Source: an uncultured Lachnospiraceae bacterium (GTDB lineage Bacteria; Bacillota; Clostridia; Lachnospirales; Lachnospiraceae). From it: a stretch of DNA of 34,966 nt. Within the stretch, counting starts at the first letter, position 1, and every line of letters begins with the position of its first letter. The notes under the pieces were generated by a model. The model was not told the DNA's origin, ran no database searches, and saw nothing but the letters and a program-made list of their open reading frames with translations. The translations under genes were made by a program, and so were the position numbers. The stretch covers positions 1 through 34,966 of the forward strand of contig CANQMA010000017.1 in the NCBI GenBank assembly GCA_947624875.1, read 5' to 3'. Shown one piece after another: positions 18,210-25,587 of the stretch.

Positions 18210-18252
18210 CTTGTGCCTCCTTCTGCTGACGGCTGCGCCAGCCTGAACAATT

Positions 18253-18258
18253 ATTATA
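18253..18258 (-). promoter_or_regulatory. Possible -10 element before the serine acetyltransferase gene
   Basis: TATAAT on the minus strand (18258-18253) sits 43 nt before the start codon, in the 96-nt gap after the phosphatase gene. No good -35 box is present. The gene may therefore be mostly co-transcribed from the phosphatase promoter. Confidence 0.3.
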
Positions 18259-18305
18259 TCTTATGCAAAATTGAAGAATAGGTTTCCGGAATTTTCCATT
18301 CCTTT

Positions 18306-18917
18306 CTAGTCATCTTCCCCGAGCTGCTCCCTGATTGCCTTCAACAGTTCCTCATACGTTTCAAAAGCCGGATACTGAGGATATTCTGCTTTAATCTGTT
18401 CCGTACTTTTAAATAAAAAGCCTGCCTTGCTCGCTTCAATCATCCCCAAGTCGTTATGGCTGTCACCGCTGGCAATCGTATCATATCCAATCGACTGCAG
18501 CGCTTTTACCGTCGTATATTTGGACTTTTCACAGCGCATTTTATATCCAATGATTTCACCCGTTTTGCCGACCTCTAAGGAATTACAGAAAATAGTCGGC
18601 CAGCCAAGTTTTTTCATCAGGGGCTTTGCAAACTGCGTAAACGTGTCGCTTATAATAATTACCTGCGTCAGTGTTCTCAGGCGGTCCAAAAAATCTTTTG
18701 CGCCCGGAATCGGATCAATTTTTTCAATCGTTTCCTGAATTTCTTTCAGTCCCAATCCGTGCTCTTTTAAAATCTGAATCCGGTAATTCATCAGTTTATC
18801 ATAATCGGGCTCGTCTCTTGTCGTCTTTTTTAGTTCTTCAATCCCTGTCTCTTCTGCGAATGCAATCCATATTTCGGGAACCAGTACTCCCTCTAAATCC
18901 AAGCATACTATATCCAT
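18306..18917 (-). CDS. thrH: ThrH-type phosphoserine phosphatase / homoserine phosphotransferase (HAD)
   Basis: The 203-residue protein strongly resembles Pseudomonas ThrH. It opens MDIVCLDLEGVLVPEIWIAF, with nucleophile D7 in the DLEG form of motif I. Motif II is ISDTF, and motif IV is GDSHND. ThrH dephosphorylates phosphoserine and can also pass the phosphate to homoserine. It lies just upstream of the serine acetyltransferase on the same strand, so making serine for cysteine synthesis is the likely local role (inference). GGGAGG precedes the start. Its promoter is divergent from that of the plus-strand ATPase cassette. Confidence 0.92.
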   Translation of the reverse strand: MDIVCLDLEGVLVPEIWIAFAEETGIEELKKTTRDEPDYDKLMNYRIQILKEHGLGLKEIQETIEKIDPIPGAKDFLDRLRTLTQVIIISDTFTQFAKPLMKKLGWPTIFCNSLEVGKTGEIIGYKMRCEKSKYTTVKALQSIGYDTIASGDSHNDLGMIEASKAGFLFKSTEQIKAEYPQYPAFETYEELLKAIREQLGEDD

Positions 18918-19007
18918 CGTTTCCTCCCGGTATCATTTATCTTTTTATGTTATGCTATGCTCCTTTGCCTTTTAATGATTTTAGACAAAAGTATAGATTT
19001 CTTAGTG

Positions 19008-19036
19008 ATTATAGCACATTTTACCTGATATTTTAA
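19008..19036 (-). promoter_or_regulatory. Promoter of the phosphatase-acetyltransferase unit
   Basis: On the minus strand TTAAAA (19036-19031), a 17-nt spacer and TATAAT (19013-19008), with TGC before the -10 box as an extended -10. The predicted start point leaves a leader of about 80 nt before the start codon at 18917. Confidence 0.65.
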
Positions 19037-19086
19037 CTTTTTTTAAAAATATACAATTTCTTCATACTTTATTTCCAATTATCATG

Positions 19087-19092
19087 TATAAT
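19087..19092 (+). promoter_or_regulatory. Possible -10 element of the plus-strand ATPase cassette
   Basis: TATAAT preceded by ATG. It overlaps the first codons of the longest possible frame of the ATPase gene, which argues that translation really begins further down, at 19147. The -35 match is poor. Confidence 0.4.
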
Positions 19093-19146
19093 AATTGGGT
19101 ATTGTTTTGCAACGGAAAACAAAATGCAGAATACATGAGAGGCTTT

Positions 19147-21525
19147 ATGGAAAATTTAAGAGAACAAAGATTTTTTGCTGATCCGGATTTTGGACTCACG
19201 GATGAGCAGGTTCATAAAAAAATGAGAGAAGGTCTGCAGAATCATAAAGTGGACTCTTCAACACAAACCGTCCGCGAGATTATTTCCTCCAACGTATTTA
19301 CCTATTTCAACTTTATTTTTGCGGTTTTGGCTTTGCTGTTGATTCTGGTCGGCGCATTTAACAATTTAACTTTTCTGCCGGTCATCATTTCCAATACGCT
19401 TATCGGAATTGTTCAGGAATTACGCTCAAAAAGAGTGCTGGATAAATTGTCGATTTTGAATGCGCCGCACAGCACGGTCATTCGGAACGGCAGGCAGATG
19501 GAAATTGACGCCGAAGAACTGGTTCAGGACGACATTGTGGTTTTTTCTGCGGGAAACCAGATTCCTGCAGACGCGGTTGTTCTGCGTGGTACCGTCAATG
19601 TCAATGAATCCCTGATTACGGGCGAGGCAGATGACGTCGTAAAAAATGAAAATGACCCGCTGCTTTCCGGCAGTTATATTGTTTCCGGGGAATGCATTGC
19701 GAGACTGGAGCGTGTTGGGGAAGAATCCTACGCTTCCCGCCTTACTTTAGAAGCGACCCAATCACAACGCCATGAGCAGTCGGAAATGATTCGTTCCCTG
19801 AACCGTCTTGTTCAAATTGTGGGAATCATTATCATTCCGGTGGGAATTGTTTTATTTTCGCAGCAGTTTTTCTTTTCCGACGCCTCCCTCAAAGAAAGCG
19901 TCACCGGCATGGTTGCCGCCATCATCGGCATGATTCCTGAGGGACTTTATCTGCTCGCAAGCGTAGCGCTGGTCGTCAGCGCCATGCGGCTTGCAGGCAA
20001 AAAGGTGCTGCTGCACGATATGAAGTGTATTGAAACCCTGGCTCGTGTCGATGTGCTATGCGTAGACAAAACCGGCACGATTACTGTTCCGGATATGGAA
20101 GTGAACGGTATTTTTCTGCTTGGCGACACGACCGATTATGATGAACAGCAGACCATGCAACTGCTATCTGATTTTTCTGCCGCCATGACGGCGGACAACG
20201 CAACAATGAAAGCAATGAAACAATATTTTCAGCTTCCGGTGAAAAATAAGGCAGAAAATATTATTTCATTTTCCTCTGAAACCAAATACAGCGCTGCTGT
20301 TTTTGAAAAACAAAATTATGTACTCGGCGCGCCGGAGTTTCTTCTCTCCGACAGGCTTTCCGATTTTTCTGAAGATATTGAACAGTTTAGTAAAAAAGGA
20401 TACCGCGTGGTGGTCTTGGGAACCTATGATGAACCGCTGGACGGAAAGCGTCTGACACACAGCATCGAACCGATTTGTCTGGTGTATTTTTCCAACGCCA
20501 TCCGGACCGGAGCGAAAGATACCTTTGCTTATTTTGAAAAATGCGGAGTATCCATCAAAGTGATTTCCGGCGACCATCCTGCGACGGTCTCTGAAATTTC
20601 CAAAAAAGCGGGCATTGCATTTGCTGAGCGGTATATTGACGCCTCGACACTGACTTCCCCGGAAGAAATCGAACAGGCGGTCAAACGCTATACCGTATTT
20701 GGACGCGTGACGCCGGATCAGAAGCAGTTACTGATTAACGCGCTCAAAGATCAGGGACATACCGTCGCCATGACCGGCGACGGCGTCAATGATGTCCTGG
20801 CGCTCAAAGATGCAGACTGCAGCATTGCAATGGCTTCCGGCAGTGAGGCTGCGGCAAACGCTGCGCAGCTGGTACTGCTTGACTCGGACTTCTCCCGGAT
20901 GCCTTCAGTTGTGTTGGAGGGGCGCCGGGTTGTCAACAATATTCAGCGCTCTGCCAGTCTGTTTTTGGTAAAAAATATTTTTTCTCTTTTATTGGCGGTC
21001 TTTTCGATGGTCTTTATGTTCAGTTACCCTCTTGAACCGTCACAGATTTCGCTCATCAGCGTTTTTACGATTGGGATTCCTTCCTTCGTGCTGGCGCTGG
21101 AACCAAACCACAGCCGCATTCGCGGAAAATTTTTAACGAATGTCTTTTTAAAAGCCCTTCCGGCAGGACTGACCGATTTTATCGTGGTGGCGGGGCTCGT
21201 CGTATTCTGCAACGAATTTCAGGTGGACGCGCACTGCATTTCCACCTCCTGCACGATTTTACTTGCAATTGTCGGATTTATGATTTTATATAAAATTGCC
21301 CAGCCAATGACAAAACTGCACTGGGCATTACTGGCCGCGATGATTCTCGGCTGGCTGTTCTGTATGCTGTTTGTCGGAAAAATATTTTCGATTACGGATA
21401 TTACAAGACAATGTGCAATGCTAATGATTGTTTTTGCCATTATCACGGAACCTCTGCTCCGGTATTTTTACCGGCTGAGTATTCATATTTTAAGGCGGAT
21501 TGAGCGACATCACGCAAAACATTAA
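19147..21525 (+). CDS. P-type cation-transporting ATPase, CtpE-like (probable calcium)
   Basis: The protein of about 792 residues has the P-type ATPase layout: two early membrane-helix pairs, an actuator domain with ITGEADDV, the phosphorylation motif DKTGT (D307), a nucleotide-binding domain and the hinge TGDGVND (about 543-549). A C-terminal block of membrane helices follows. The motif IPEGLYLLASVAL in the fourth membrane helix, and the overall pattern, resemble mycobacterial CtpE, a calcium transporter; heavy-metal CPx motifs are absent. The ion is therefore inferred as calcium. The frame can be read from 19084, but a likely -10 box overlaps that ATG, and GAGAGG lies just before the ATG at 19147 (MENLREQRFF), so I chose 19147. 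The next gene starts 27 nt downstream, suggesting one transcript. Confidence 0.88.
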   Translation: MENLREQRFFADPDFGLTDEQVHKKMREGLQNHKVDSSTQTVREIISSNVFTYFNFIFAVLALLLILVGAFNNLTFLPVIISNTLIGIVQELRSKRVLDKLSILNAPHSTVIRNGRQMEIDAEELVQDDIVVFSAGNQIPADAVVLRGTVNVNESLITGEADDVVKNENDPLLSGSYIVSGECIARLERVGEESYASRLTLEATQSQRHEQSEMIRSLNRLVQIVGIIIIPVGIVLFSQQFFFSDASLKESVTGMVAAIIGMIPEGLYLLASVALVVSAMRLAGKKVLLHDMKCIETLARVDVLCVDKTGTITVPDMEVNGIFLLGDTTDYDEQQTMQLLSDFSAAMTADNATMKAMKQYFQLPVKNKAENIISFSSETKYSAAVFEKQNYVLGAPEFLLSDRLSDFSEDIEQFSKKGYRVVVLGTYDEPLDGKRLTHSIEPICLVYFSNAIRTGAKDTFAYFEKCGVSIKVISGDHPATVSEISKKAGIAFAERYIDASTLTSPEEIEQAVKRYTVFGRVTPDQKQLLINALKDQGHTVAMTGDGVNDVLALKDADCSIAMASGSEAAANAAQLVLLDSDFSRMPSVVLEGRRVVNNIQRSASLFLVKNIFSLLLAVFSMVFMFSYPLEPSQISLISVFTIGIPSFVLALEPNHSRIRGKFLTNVFLKALPAGLTDFIVVAGLVVFCNEFQVDAHCISTSCTILLAIVGFMILYKIAQPMTKLHWALLAAMILGWLFCMLFVGKIFSITDITRQCAMLMIVFAIITEPLLRYFYRLSIHILRRIERHHAKH

Positions 21526-21552
21526 ATACCATTTTAGTTAAAGGAGATTTTT

Positions 21553-22368
21553 ATGTCTGAAACAAAATTTACGGGAACAGATACCTATGTGGCTTCCAGC
21601 GATTTGATGGCCGCGGTCGAGGTGGCTGCGAAACTGGAAAAACCCCTGCTTGTCAAAGGAGAACCAGGCACCGGAAAAACAATGCTTGCTGACGCAGTGG
21701 CAAAAGCCTTAGGAAAAGAACTTTTAATCTGGAACATCAAATCTACGACCAAGGCGCAGGACGGCCTTTACGTTTATGACACTATCAAACGTCTTTATGA
21801 CAGTCAGTTTGGGGAATCCGGCGTTGATAATATTGCGCAGTATATCAAACTGGGAAAACTTGGGGAGGCTTTTCAAAAAGAGGAGCAGGTCGTTCTTTTG
21901 ATTGACGAAATTGATAAAGCAGATTTAGAATTTCCAAACGACCTTCTTTGGGAATTGGACAAGATGGAATTTTATATCCATGAGACAAAGGAAACGGTGC
22001 GCGCAAAGATCCGTCCGATTGTCATCATCACTTCCAATGCGGAAAAAGAACTTCCGGACGCATTTTTAAGACGCTGTATTTTCCACTATATAGACTTCCC
22101 AAATGAGGCGCTGATGAAACAGATCGTCAATGCGCATTTTGAGCATCTCGAAGAGCACCTGTTAGACTGTGCGATGAAGGCTTTTTACCGGATCCGCTCC
22201 ATTCGCGACGTCCGCAAAAAGCCGAGCACGTCAGAATTGATTGACTGGATCCGCGCCCTGATGATTGGCGGCGTGGACCCGGATGAAATCCAGGAGAAAC
22301 TTCCATTTTTGGGAGTGCTGATGAAAAAGGATGAAGATTTGGAACTGGTCAAAGAAATGAATCGATAA
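21553..22368 (+). CDS. MoxR-family AAA+ ATPase
   Basis: The 271-residue protein has a single AAA+ domain. Walker A GEPGTGKT is at about 36-43, and Walker B LLIDEID at about 115-121 is followed by KAD. A sensor-1 segment (IIITSNAEKELPDAFLRRC) contains the arginine-finger-type residues. MoxR ATPases act with VWA-domain partners as chaperones that insert metals or assemble complexes. That fits the VWA gene 14 nt downstream. TAAAGGAGA lies 7 nt before the start. The client is unknown; the upstream cation ATPase is a candidate only by linkage. Confidence 0.92.
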   Translation: MSETKFTGTDTYVASSDLMAAVEVAAKLEKPLLVKGEPGTGKTMLADAVAKALGKELLIWNIKSTTKAQDGLYVYDTIKRLYDSQFGESGVDNIAQYIKLGKLGEAFQKEEQVVLLIDEIDKADLEFPNDLLWELDKMEFYIHETKETVRAKIRPIVIITSNAEKELPDAFLRRCIFHYIDFPNEALMKQIVNAHFEHLEEHLLDCAMKAFYRIRSIRDVRKKPSTSELIDWIRALMIGGVDPDEIQEKLPFLGVLMKKDEDLELVKEMNR

Positions 22369-22382
22369 CCTGTGAGAGTACT

Positions 22383-23585
22383 ATGATGTTTACACCATTT
22401 TTTTATATTTTAAAAAATAACGGTTTGAATATTGCCGCAACAGAATGGCTGACGCTGATGGATGCGCTGGACAAAGACCTTGCCCATTCAAATTTTACAA
22501 ATTTTTACTATCTGTGCAGAACAATTCTTGTAAAAAGCGAAAGCGATTATGATAAGCTGGACGCTGCTTTTTTAGAATATTTCAAACAAATCAAGGAACA
22601 GAAACTCAATTTGGAACAAATTGACAAATGGCTCCACAACGACGCCAAAGAAGGCACAATGAGCAAACCGGAAATGTACCGCGATATGCGTACCAAACGC
22701 GAGGCAAAAGAGGTACACCGTCTGTTCCGCGAGCGTCTCGGCGAACAGCACACCGAACACAATGGCGGCAACTACTGGATTGGCACCGGCGGCGGTTCCG
22801 AATTTGGCAAAAACGGCCATGTTGCCGGCGGGATTCAGTTGGGCGACAAGGCAGGTATGAAAACTGCCTTTGCAGTGCTTGGCGAGCGCCGCTACAAAGA
22901 CTTCCGCCATGACAGAAAACTTACTTCACGCCAGTTTCAGACGGCGTTCCGGGAACTTCGCCAATATTCCCGCAAACTGGATTTGCCGAAAACAGAACTG
23001 GACATTGACGGGACGATTGACTCCACCTGTAATCAGGGAGGCTATCTGAAACTGGAATTTGAACAGCCCCGCAAGAACACGGTCAAACTGATGCTTTTAT
23101 TTGACAGCGGCGGTTCGATGTACCCTTACAGCGAGCTGTGCAATGAACTGTTTCAATCCGTTCACAAAGCAAACCATTTTAAAGACGTCAAAACCTACTA
23201 CTTTCACAACTGCATTTATGCAAAATTGTATAAGAATCCGGAGTGCGACAGCGGCGACTGGATTGATACTACATGGGCGTTTAAGAATTATAATAAAGAT
23301 TATAAAGTCATTATCGTCGGGGACGCCGGCATGGCTCCGGAAGAATTTCACGATAAGAACGGAAATTACAGCGGACCAAACAATGGCCTTTCCGGCTATG
23401 AATGGATTCAGTTGTTCAAAAAAAAGTACCCGCATACAATCTGGCTCAATCCCAATTACCACGGAAATCTGTCCAATATGTACTGGATGGAATCCGAACG
23501 GCTGATCCGCGAGGAAATCGATATGTTTCCTCTGACCGTTGATGGATTGAAACGCGGTATCAAAAAACTGATGCATGACAAATAG
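22383..23585 (+). CDS. VWA-domain (CoxE-like) protein, partner of the MoxR ATPase
   Basis: The 400-residue protein has an N-terminal helical region, a Gly-rich stretch (YWIGTGGGSEFGKNGHVAGG, about 131-150) and a C-terminal von Willebrand A domain (about 234-385). The metal-binding MIDAS motif is D241-S-G-G-S245, so Gly replaces the usual Ser in the middle of DxSxS. GGS forms occur in MoxR-associated VWA proteins, so it may still bind metal. No signal peptide or membrane segment is seen, so it should be cytosolic. It starts 14 nt after the MoxR gene with only a weak GTGAGAG site, suggesting coupling. Two ATG codons stand in a row at the start; either could be used. Confidence 0.87.
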   Translation: MMFTPFFYILKNNGLNIAATEWLTLMDALDKDLAHSNFTNFYYLCRTILVKSESDYDKLDAAFLEYFKQIKEQKLNLEQIDKWLHNDAKEGTMSKPEMYRDMRTKREAKEVHRLFRERLGEQHTEHNGGNYWIGTGGGSEFGKNGHVAGGIQLGDKAGMKTAFAVLGERRYKDFRHDRKLTSRQFQTAFRELRQYSRKLDLPKTELDIDGTIDSTCNQGGYLKLEFEQPRKNTVKLMLLFDSGGSMYPYSELCNELFQSVHKANHFKDVKTYYFHNCIYAKLYKNPECDSGDWIDTTWAFKNYNKDYKVIIVGDAGMAPEEFHDKNGNYSGPNNGLSGYEWIQLFKKKYPHTIWLNPNYHGNLSNMYWMESERLIREEIDMFPLTVDGLKRGIKKLMHDK

Positions 23586-23607
23586 CAGCCGCTACCGGCT
23601 GCTATTT
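23580..23607. terminator. Bidirectional hairpin between convergent genes
   Basis: A perfect 12-bp stem (23580-23591 with 23596-23607) with a CTAC loop contains the stop codon of the VWA gene. T-rich sequence follows on the plus strand; the U tract on the minus side is weak. It should end the ATPase-MoxR-VWA transcript and perhaps the opposing one. Confidence 0.75.
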
Positions 23608-23690
23608 GTACGTTCTTTTCTGTGATTGTACTTTCTTTCCTGCTGTCCTACACCCTTTTCTGCTACTGTATTTCCTCTCCTGTCACTGCA
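23608..23690. repeat. Degenerate short tandem repeats at the 3' end of the gene at 23663-24715
   Basis: Read on the minus strand, units of about 18-23 nt of the form ACAG-GA-AAG-A--GTACA recur about four times. The first includes the last codons and stop of the gene, and the others lie in the 77 nt before the convergent VWA gene. The copies are imperfect and the boundaries uncertain. Confidence 0.4.
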
Positions 23691-24715
23691 TTGATTAAAA
23701 CCTGTTCCACTCTTTTTTCCTCACCATTTTCTTCTATCATATGGCACTGGTATATCGGCGTTACCTTATAGCCGTTTAAAATATCTGTCATATAACATAA
23801 ATTAAATGAGGTAATCGTATAGGTTTTTCCGTCAATTCCATTTCCATATTTTTCGGAAATGCAGTCAAGGATTTGCTGAGGCGTTTTGATTTTCAGACGG
23901 GTTCCCGTCTTTTGAAACTGCAACGCGCAGGACATTTCCAAAGATTCCAGTCCTCTTTCCGATACCAACGCCAGAATGGAACTGTTCCAATCTTCATAAT
24001 TCTTATAAATCCCTGCAAATTTGTGGTACTCCACAATATCCTGATATTTTTGTCTGATTGCGAAAAAATAGCAGTTGTCTTTTGATGTCCATTGCTTTTT
24101 ATATCCCGAAGTATCTTCTCTGCCATTGATATCTTCTGCATATTCTTCTTTTTCCAGCGTTTGATAATCCAGACTGTAACAGGTATATTCGATATCTCCC
24201 AATTCAATGCCCAGATGATGTAATTGATTAGTCAAAACATTGAGAGCCTCCTCTCTGGACATAAATGAAAACTCTTTTGTCTTGGAAAATTGGTCTCCAT
24301 TATAACGCGCATCTCTCGGATCAGCCCGAAAACAGTTCATTACATGCCAGTAAAAACTGCTGAAATAATTGACGCCCTCATTTCTGATTACGCTGATGTG
24401 ACTGCCGTTTTTGTCCTCGTAATATTCCCCGTCGTCTGCGGTATTGTCATATTTCGCTTTTCGGGCATTTTTCAAAAATACCTTTTTGGCAATATTGCCG
24501 CATATTTTATGCGGAATAGCCGTAATCTCATCAATATATTCCGGAGAGTCTTTGATTTCTGTTTCAAGCGACAGATACGCTCCGGATACATGATACGCCT
24601 GACAAACATTTGGGGCTGCCGCCGAAGTTTCCTGCCTCTGTGTTTTTCTGCCCAAAATGCAGACTGCCAGGGATAACACAAGCATTGCTACAATCATTTT
24701 TCTAAAGAAATACAT
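23663..24715 (-). CDS. Membrane-anchored or secreted protein of unknown function, linked to a two-component system
   Basis: I do not recognise a family for this 350-residue protein. It begins with one strongly hydrophobic segment (about 2-22: a signal peptide or N-terminal anchor) ending VLSLAVCILG; the Cys is not in a proper lipobox because Val precedes it. The rest is hydrophilic, mixed alpha/beta and rich in Tyr and Glu, with no repeats and no motif I can name. The C-terminal segment (VLINAVTGEEIQ) resembles the end of small PepSY/YycI-like beta domains, which is only a loose impression. AAAGGAGG lies 8 nt before the ATG at 24715, preferred over the frame's earlier start at 24736. It is the fourth gene after a response regulator and kinase on the same strand, and it has its own candidate promoter. 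An accessory sensor or target protein is possible. Confidence 0.7.
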   Translation of the reverse strand: MYFFRKMIVAMLVLSLAVCILGRKTQRQETSAAAPNVCQAYHVSGAYLSLETEIKDSPEYIDEITAIPHKICGNIAKKVFLKNARKAKYDNTADDGEYYEDKNGSHISVIRNEGVNYFSSFYWHVMNCFRADPRDARYNGDQFSKTKEFSFMSREEALNVLTNQLHHLGIELGDIEYTCYSLDYQTLEKEEYAEDINGREDTSGYKKQWTSKDNCYFFAIRQKYQDIVEYHKFAGIYKNYEDWNSSILALVSERGLESLEMSCALQFQKTGTRLKIKTPQQILDCISEKYGNGIDGKTYTITSFNLCYMTDILNGYKVTPIYQCHMIEENGEEKRVEQVLINAVTGEEIQ

Positions 24716-24742
24716 CTCTCTTTCCTCCTTTATCATGTATTT

Positions 24743-24771
24743 TCTATAATGATAAAGGATTCGTGTAACAA
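24743..24771 (-). promoter_or_regulatory. Promoter of the gene at 23663-24715
   Basis: On the minus strand TTGTTA (24771-24766), 17 nt, TATAGA (24748-24743). The motif ATGATACAAC (24782-24773) lies immediately upstream of the -35 box and recurs ahead of the response regulator at 27731-27740. Confidence 0.55.
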
Positions 24772-24772
24772 G

Positions 24773-24782
24773 GTTGTATCAT
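24773..24782 (-). promoter_or_regulatory. Shared 10-bp motif, copy 1
   Basis: ATGATACAAC on the minus strand, directly upstream of the -35 box of the next gene. An identical copy lies upstream of the response regulator gene. Possible binding site of that regulator (inference). Confidence 0.35.
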
Positions 24783-24786
24783 CGTC

Positions 24787-25587
24787 CTATTTTTTGAAAT
24801 TATTTTCAAATCCGCAAAATCCGATAACAATTTCTGATTTTTTCCGGCTGATTTTCACCTGCCATTTTGCGCCGTTATCCAGCGCAAATATGACTTTATT
24901 CCGAAAGCCGTAATATTTTAAATTCTCCCCAAGTCCATAATAACTTCCTAAATATTTTTTTATCGTTCCAAGATTTTCCGCGTTATAAGAAAGCAGATGA
25001 TTGTCCGTTTTTTTGCTCCATTTTTTCATGATACGTCCGAGTTTCTTTCCGGAAACAGACATCATATAGATTTTCCTGCTTTCCCTGTCGGCATAAACGC
25101 GCAATGTAATTCCGCTGCTTTCTCTTTTTGCGGGTTCAAACGTAAAAACATCATAGACAATGTCCTGTTTAGAGCGAAGCCTGTACGATGCTTTTTCATG
25201 GTCTCCGGCTTCCCTGATACCGGATTTTAACAGATTTTCAGACAATAAATCGTCAATCATTTCATTTCCCAGATACTCCAGCATCAGCCATTGCTTCATA
25301 TCGTTTTGCAGCCGGTATTGAAGCTGTAAATAACCGCTCCTGTCTTCTTGAAAATCCAAAGCATCTAATGTAATTTTATCCGGATTTTGAAAAGCATATC
25401 CAATCGCGTCAATTTTCCTCAGGGTTTCCTGCGTACTCTCGTCACCAAACGCCATTTCGGAATTTAACGTTTCATACGCTGTCTTTTCTTCGTATGTCCT
25501 GATGACCTTCCGATAGACCAGCTCCGGCAGAAGAAAGGCTACAATTATCAGGGCAATCGCTCCGAATGACACAAATACTTTTTTCAT
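24787..25587 (-). CDS. Single-pass membrane protein of unknown function in the two-component operon
   Basis: This 266-residue protein has one N-terminal hydrophobic segment (about 4-24, KVFVSFGAIALIIVAFLLPEL), best read as a signal anchor, and a large outside domain of mixed alpha/beta character. I cannot name the domain. The longer frame to 25665 lies inside the kinase gene; the real start is 25587, with GGGAGGGAAGG upstream. Its ATG overlaps the kinase stop in an ATGA junction, so translation is coupled and the two proteins probably act together. It may tune the kinase, as accessory membrane proteins do for WalK-type kinases (inference). The C-terminal third is rich in Lys and Tyr. Confidence 0.75.
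   Translation of the reverse strand: MKKVFVSFGAIALIIVAFLLPELVYRKVIRTYEEKTAYETLNSEMAFGDESTQETLRKIDAIGYAFQNPDKITLDALDFQEDRSGYLQLQYRLQNDMKQWLMLEYLGNEMIDDLLSENLLKSGIREAGDHEKASYRLRSKQDIVYDVFTFEPAKRESSGITLRVYADRESRKIYMMSVSGKKLGRIMKKWSKKTDNHLLSYNAENLGTIKKYLGSYYGLGENLKYYGFRNKVIFALDNGAKWQVKISRKKSEIVIGFCGFENNFKK

Noticed and set aside
18210-18305. T-box or other riboswitch before the serine acetyltransferase gene
   Set aside because: The gap is only 96 nt; no specifier stem, antiterminator bulge or terminator hairpin could be found.
23097-23576. Minus-strand frame of 159 codons
   Set aside because: It is a shadow of the VWA domain, whose MIDAS motif reads on the plus strand.
23663-24715. Lipoprotein assignment for the secreted protein of the two-component locus
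   Set aside because: The Cys in SLAVC is preceded by Val where lipoboxes need Gly, Ala or Ser, so a lipid anchor is not supported.
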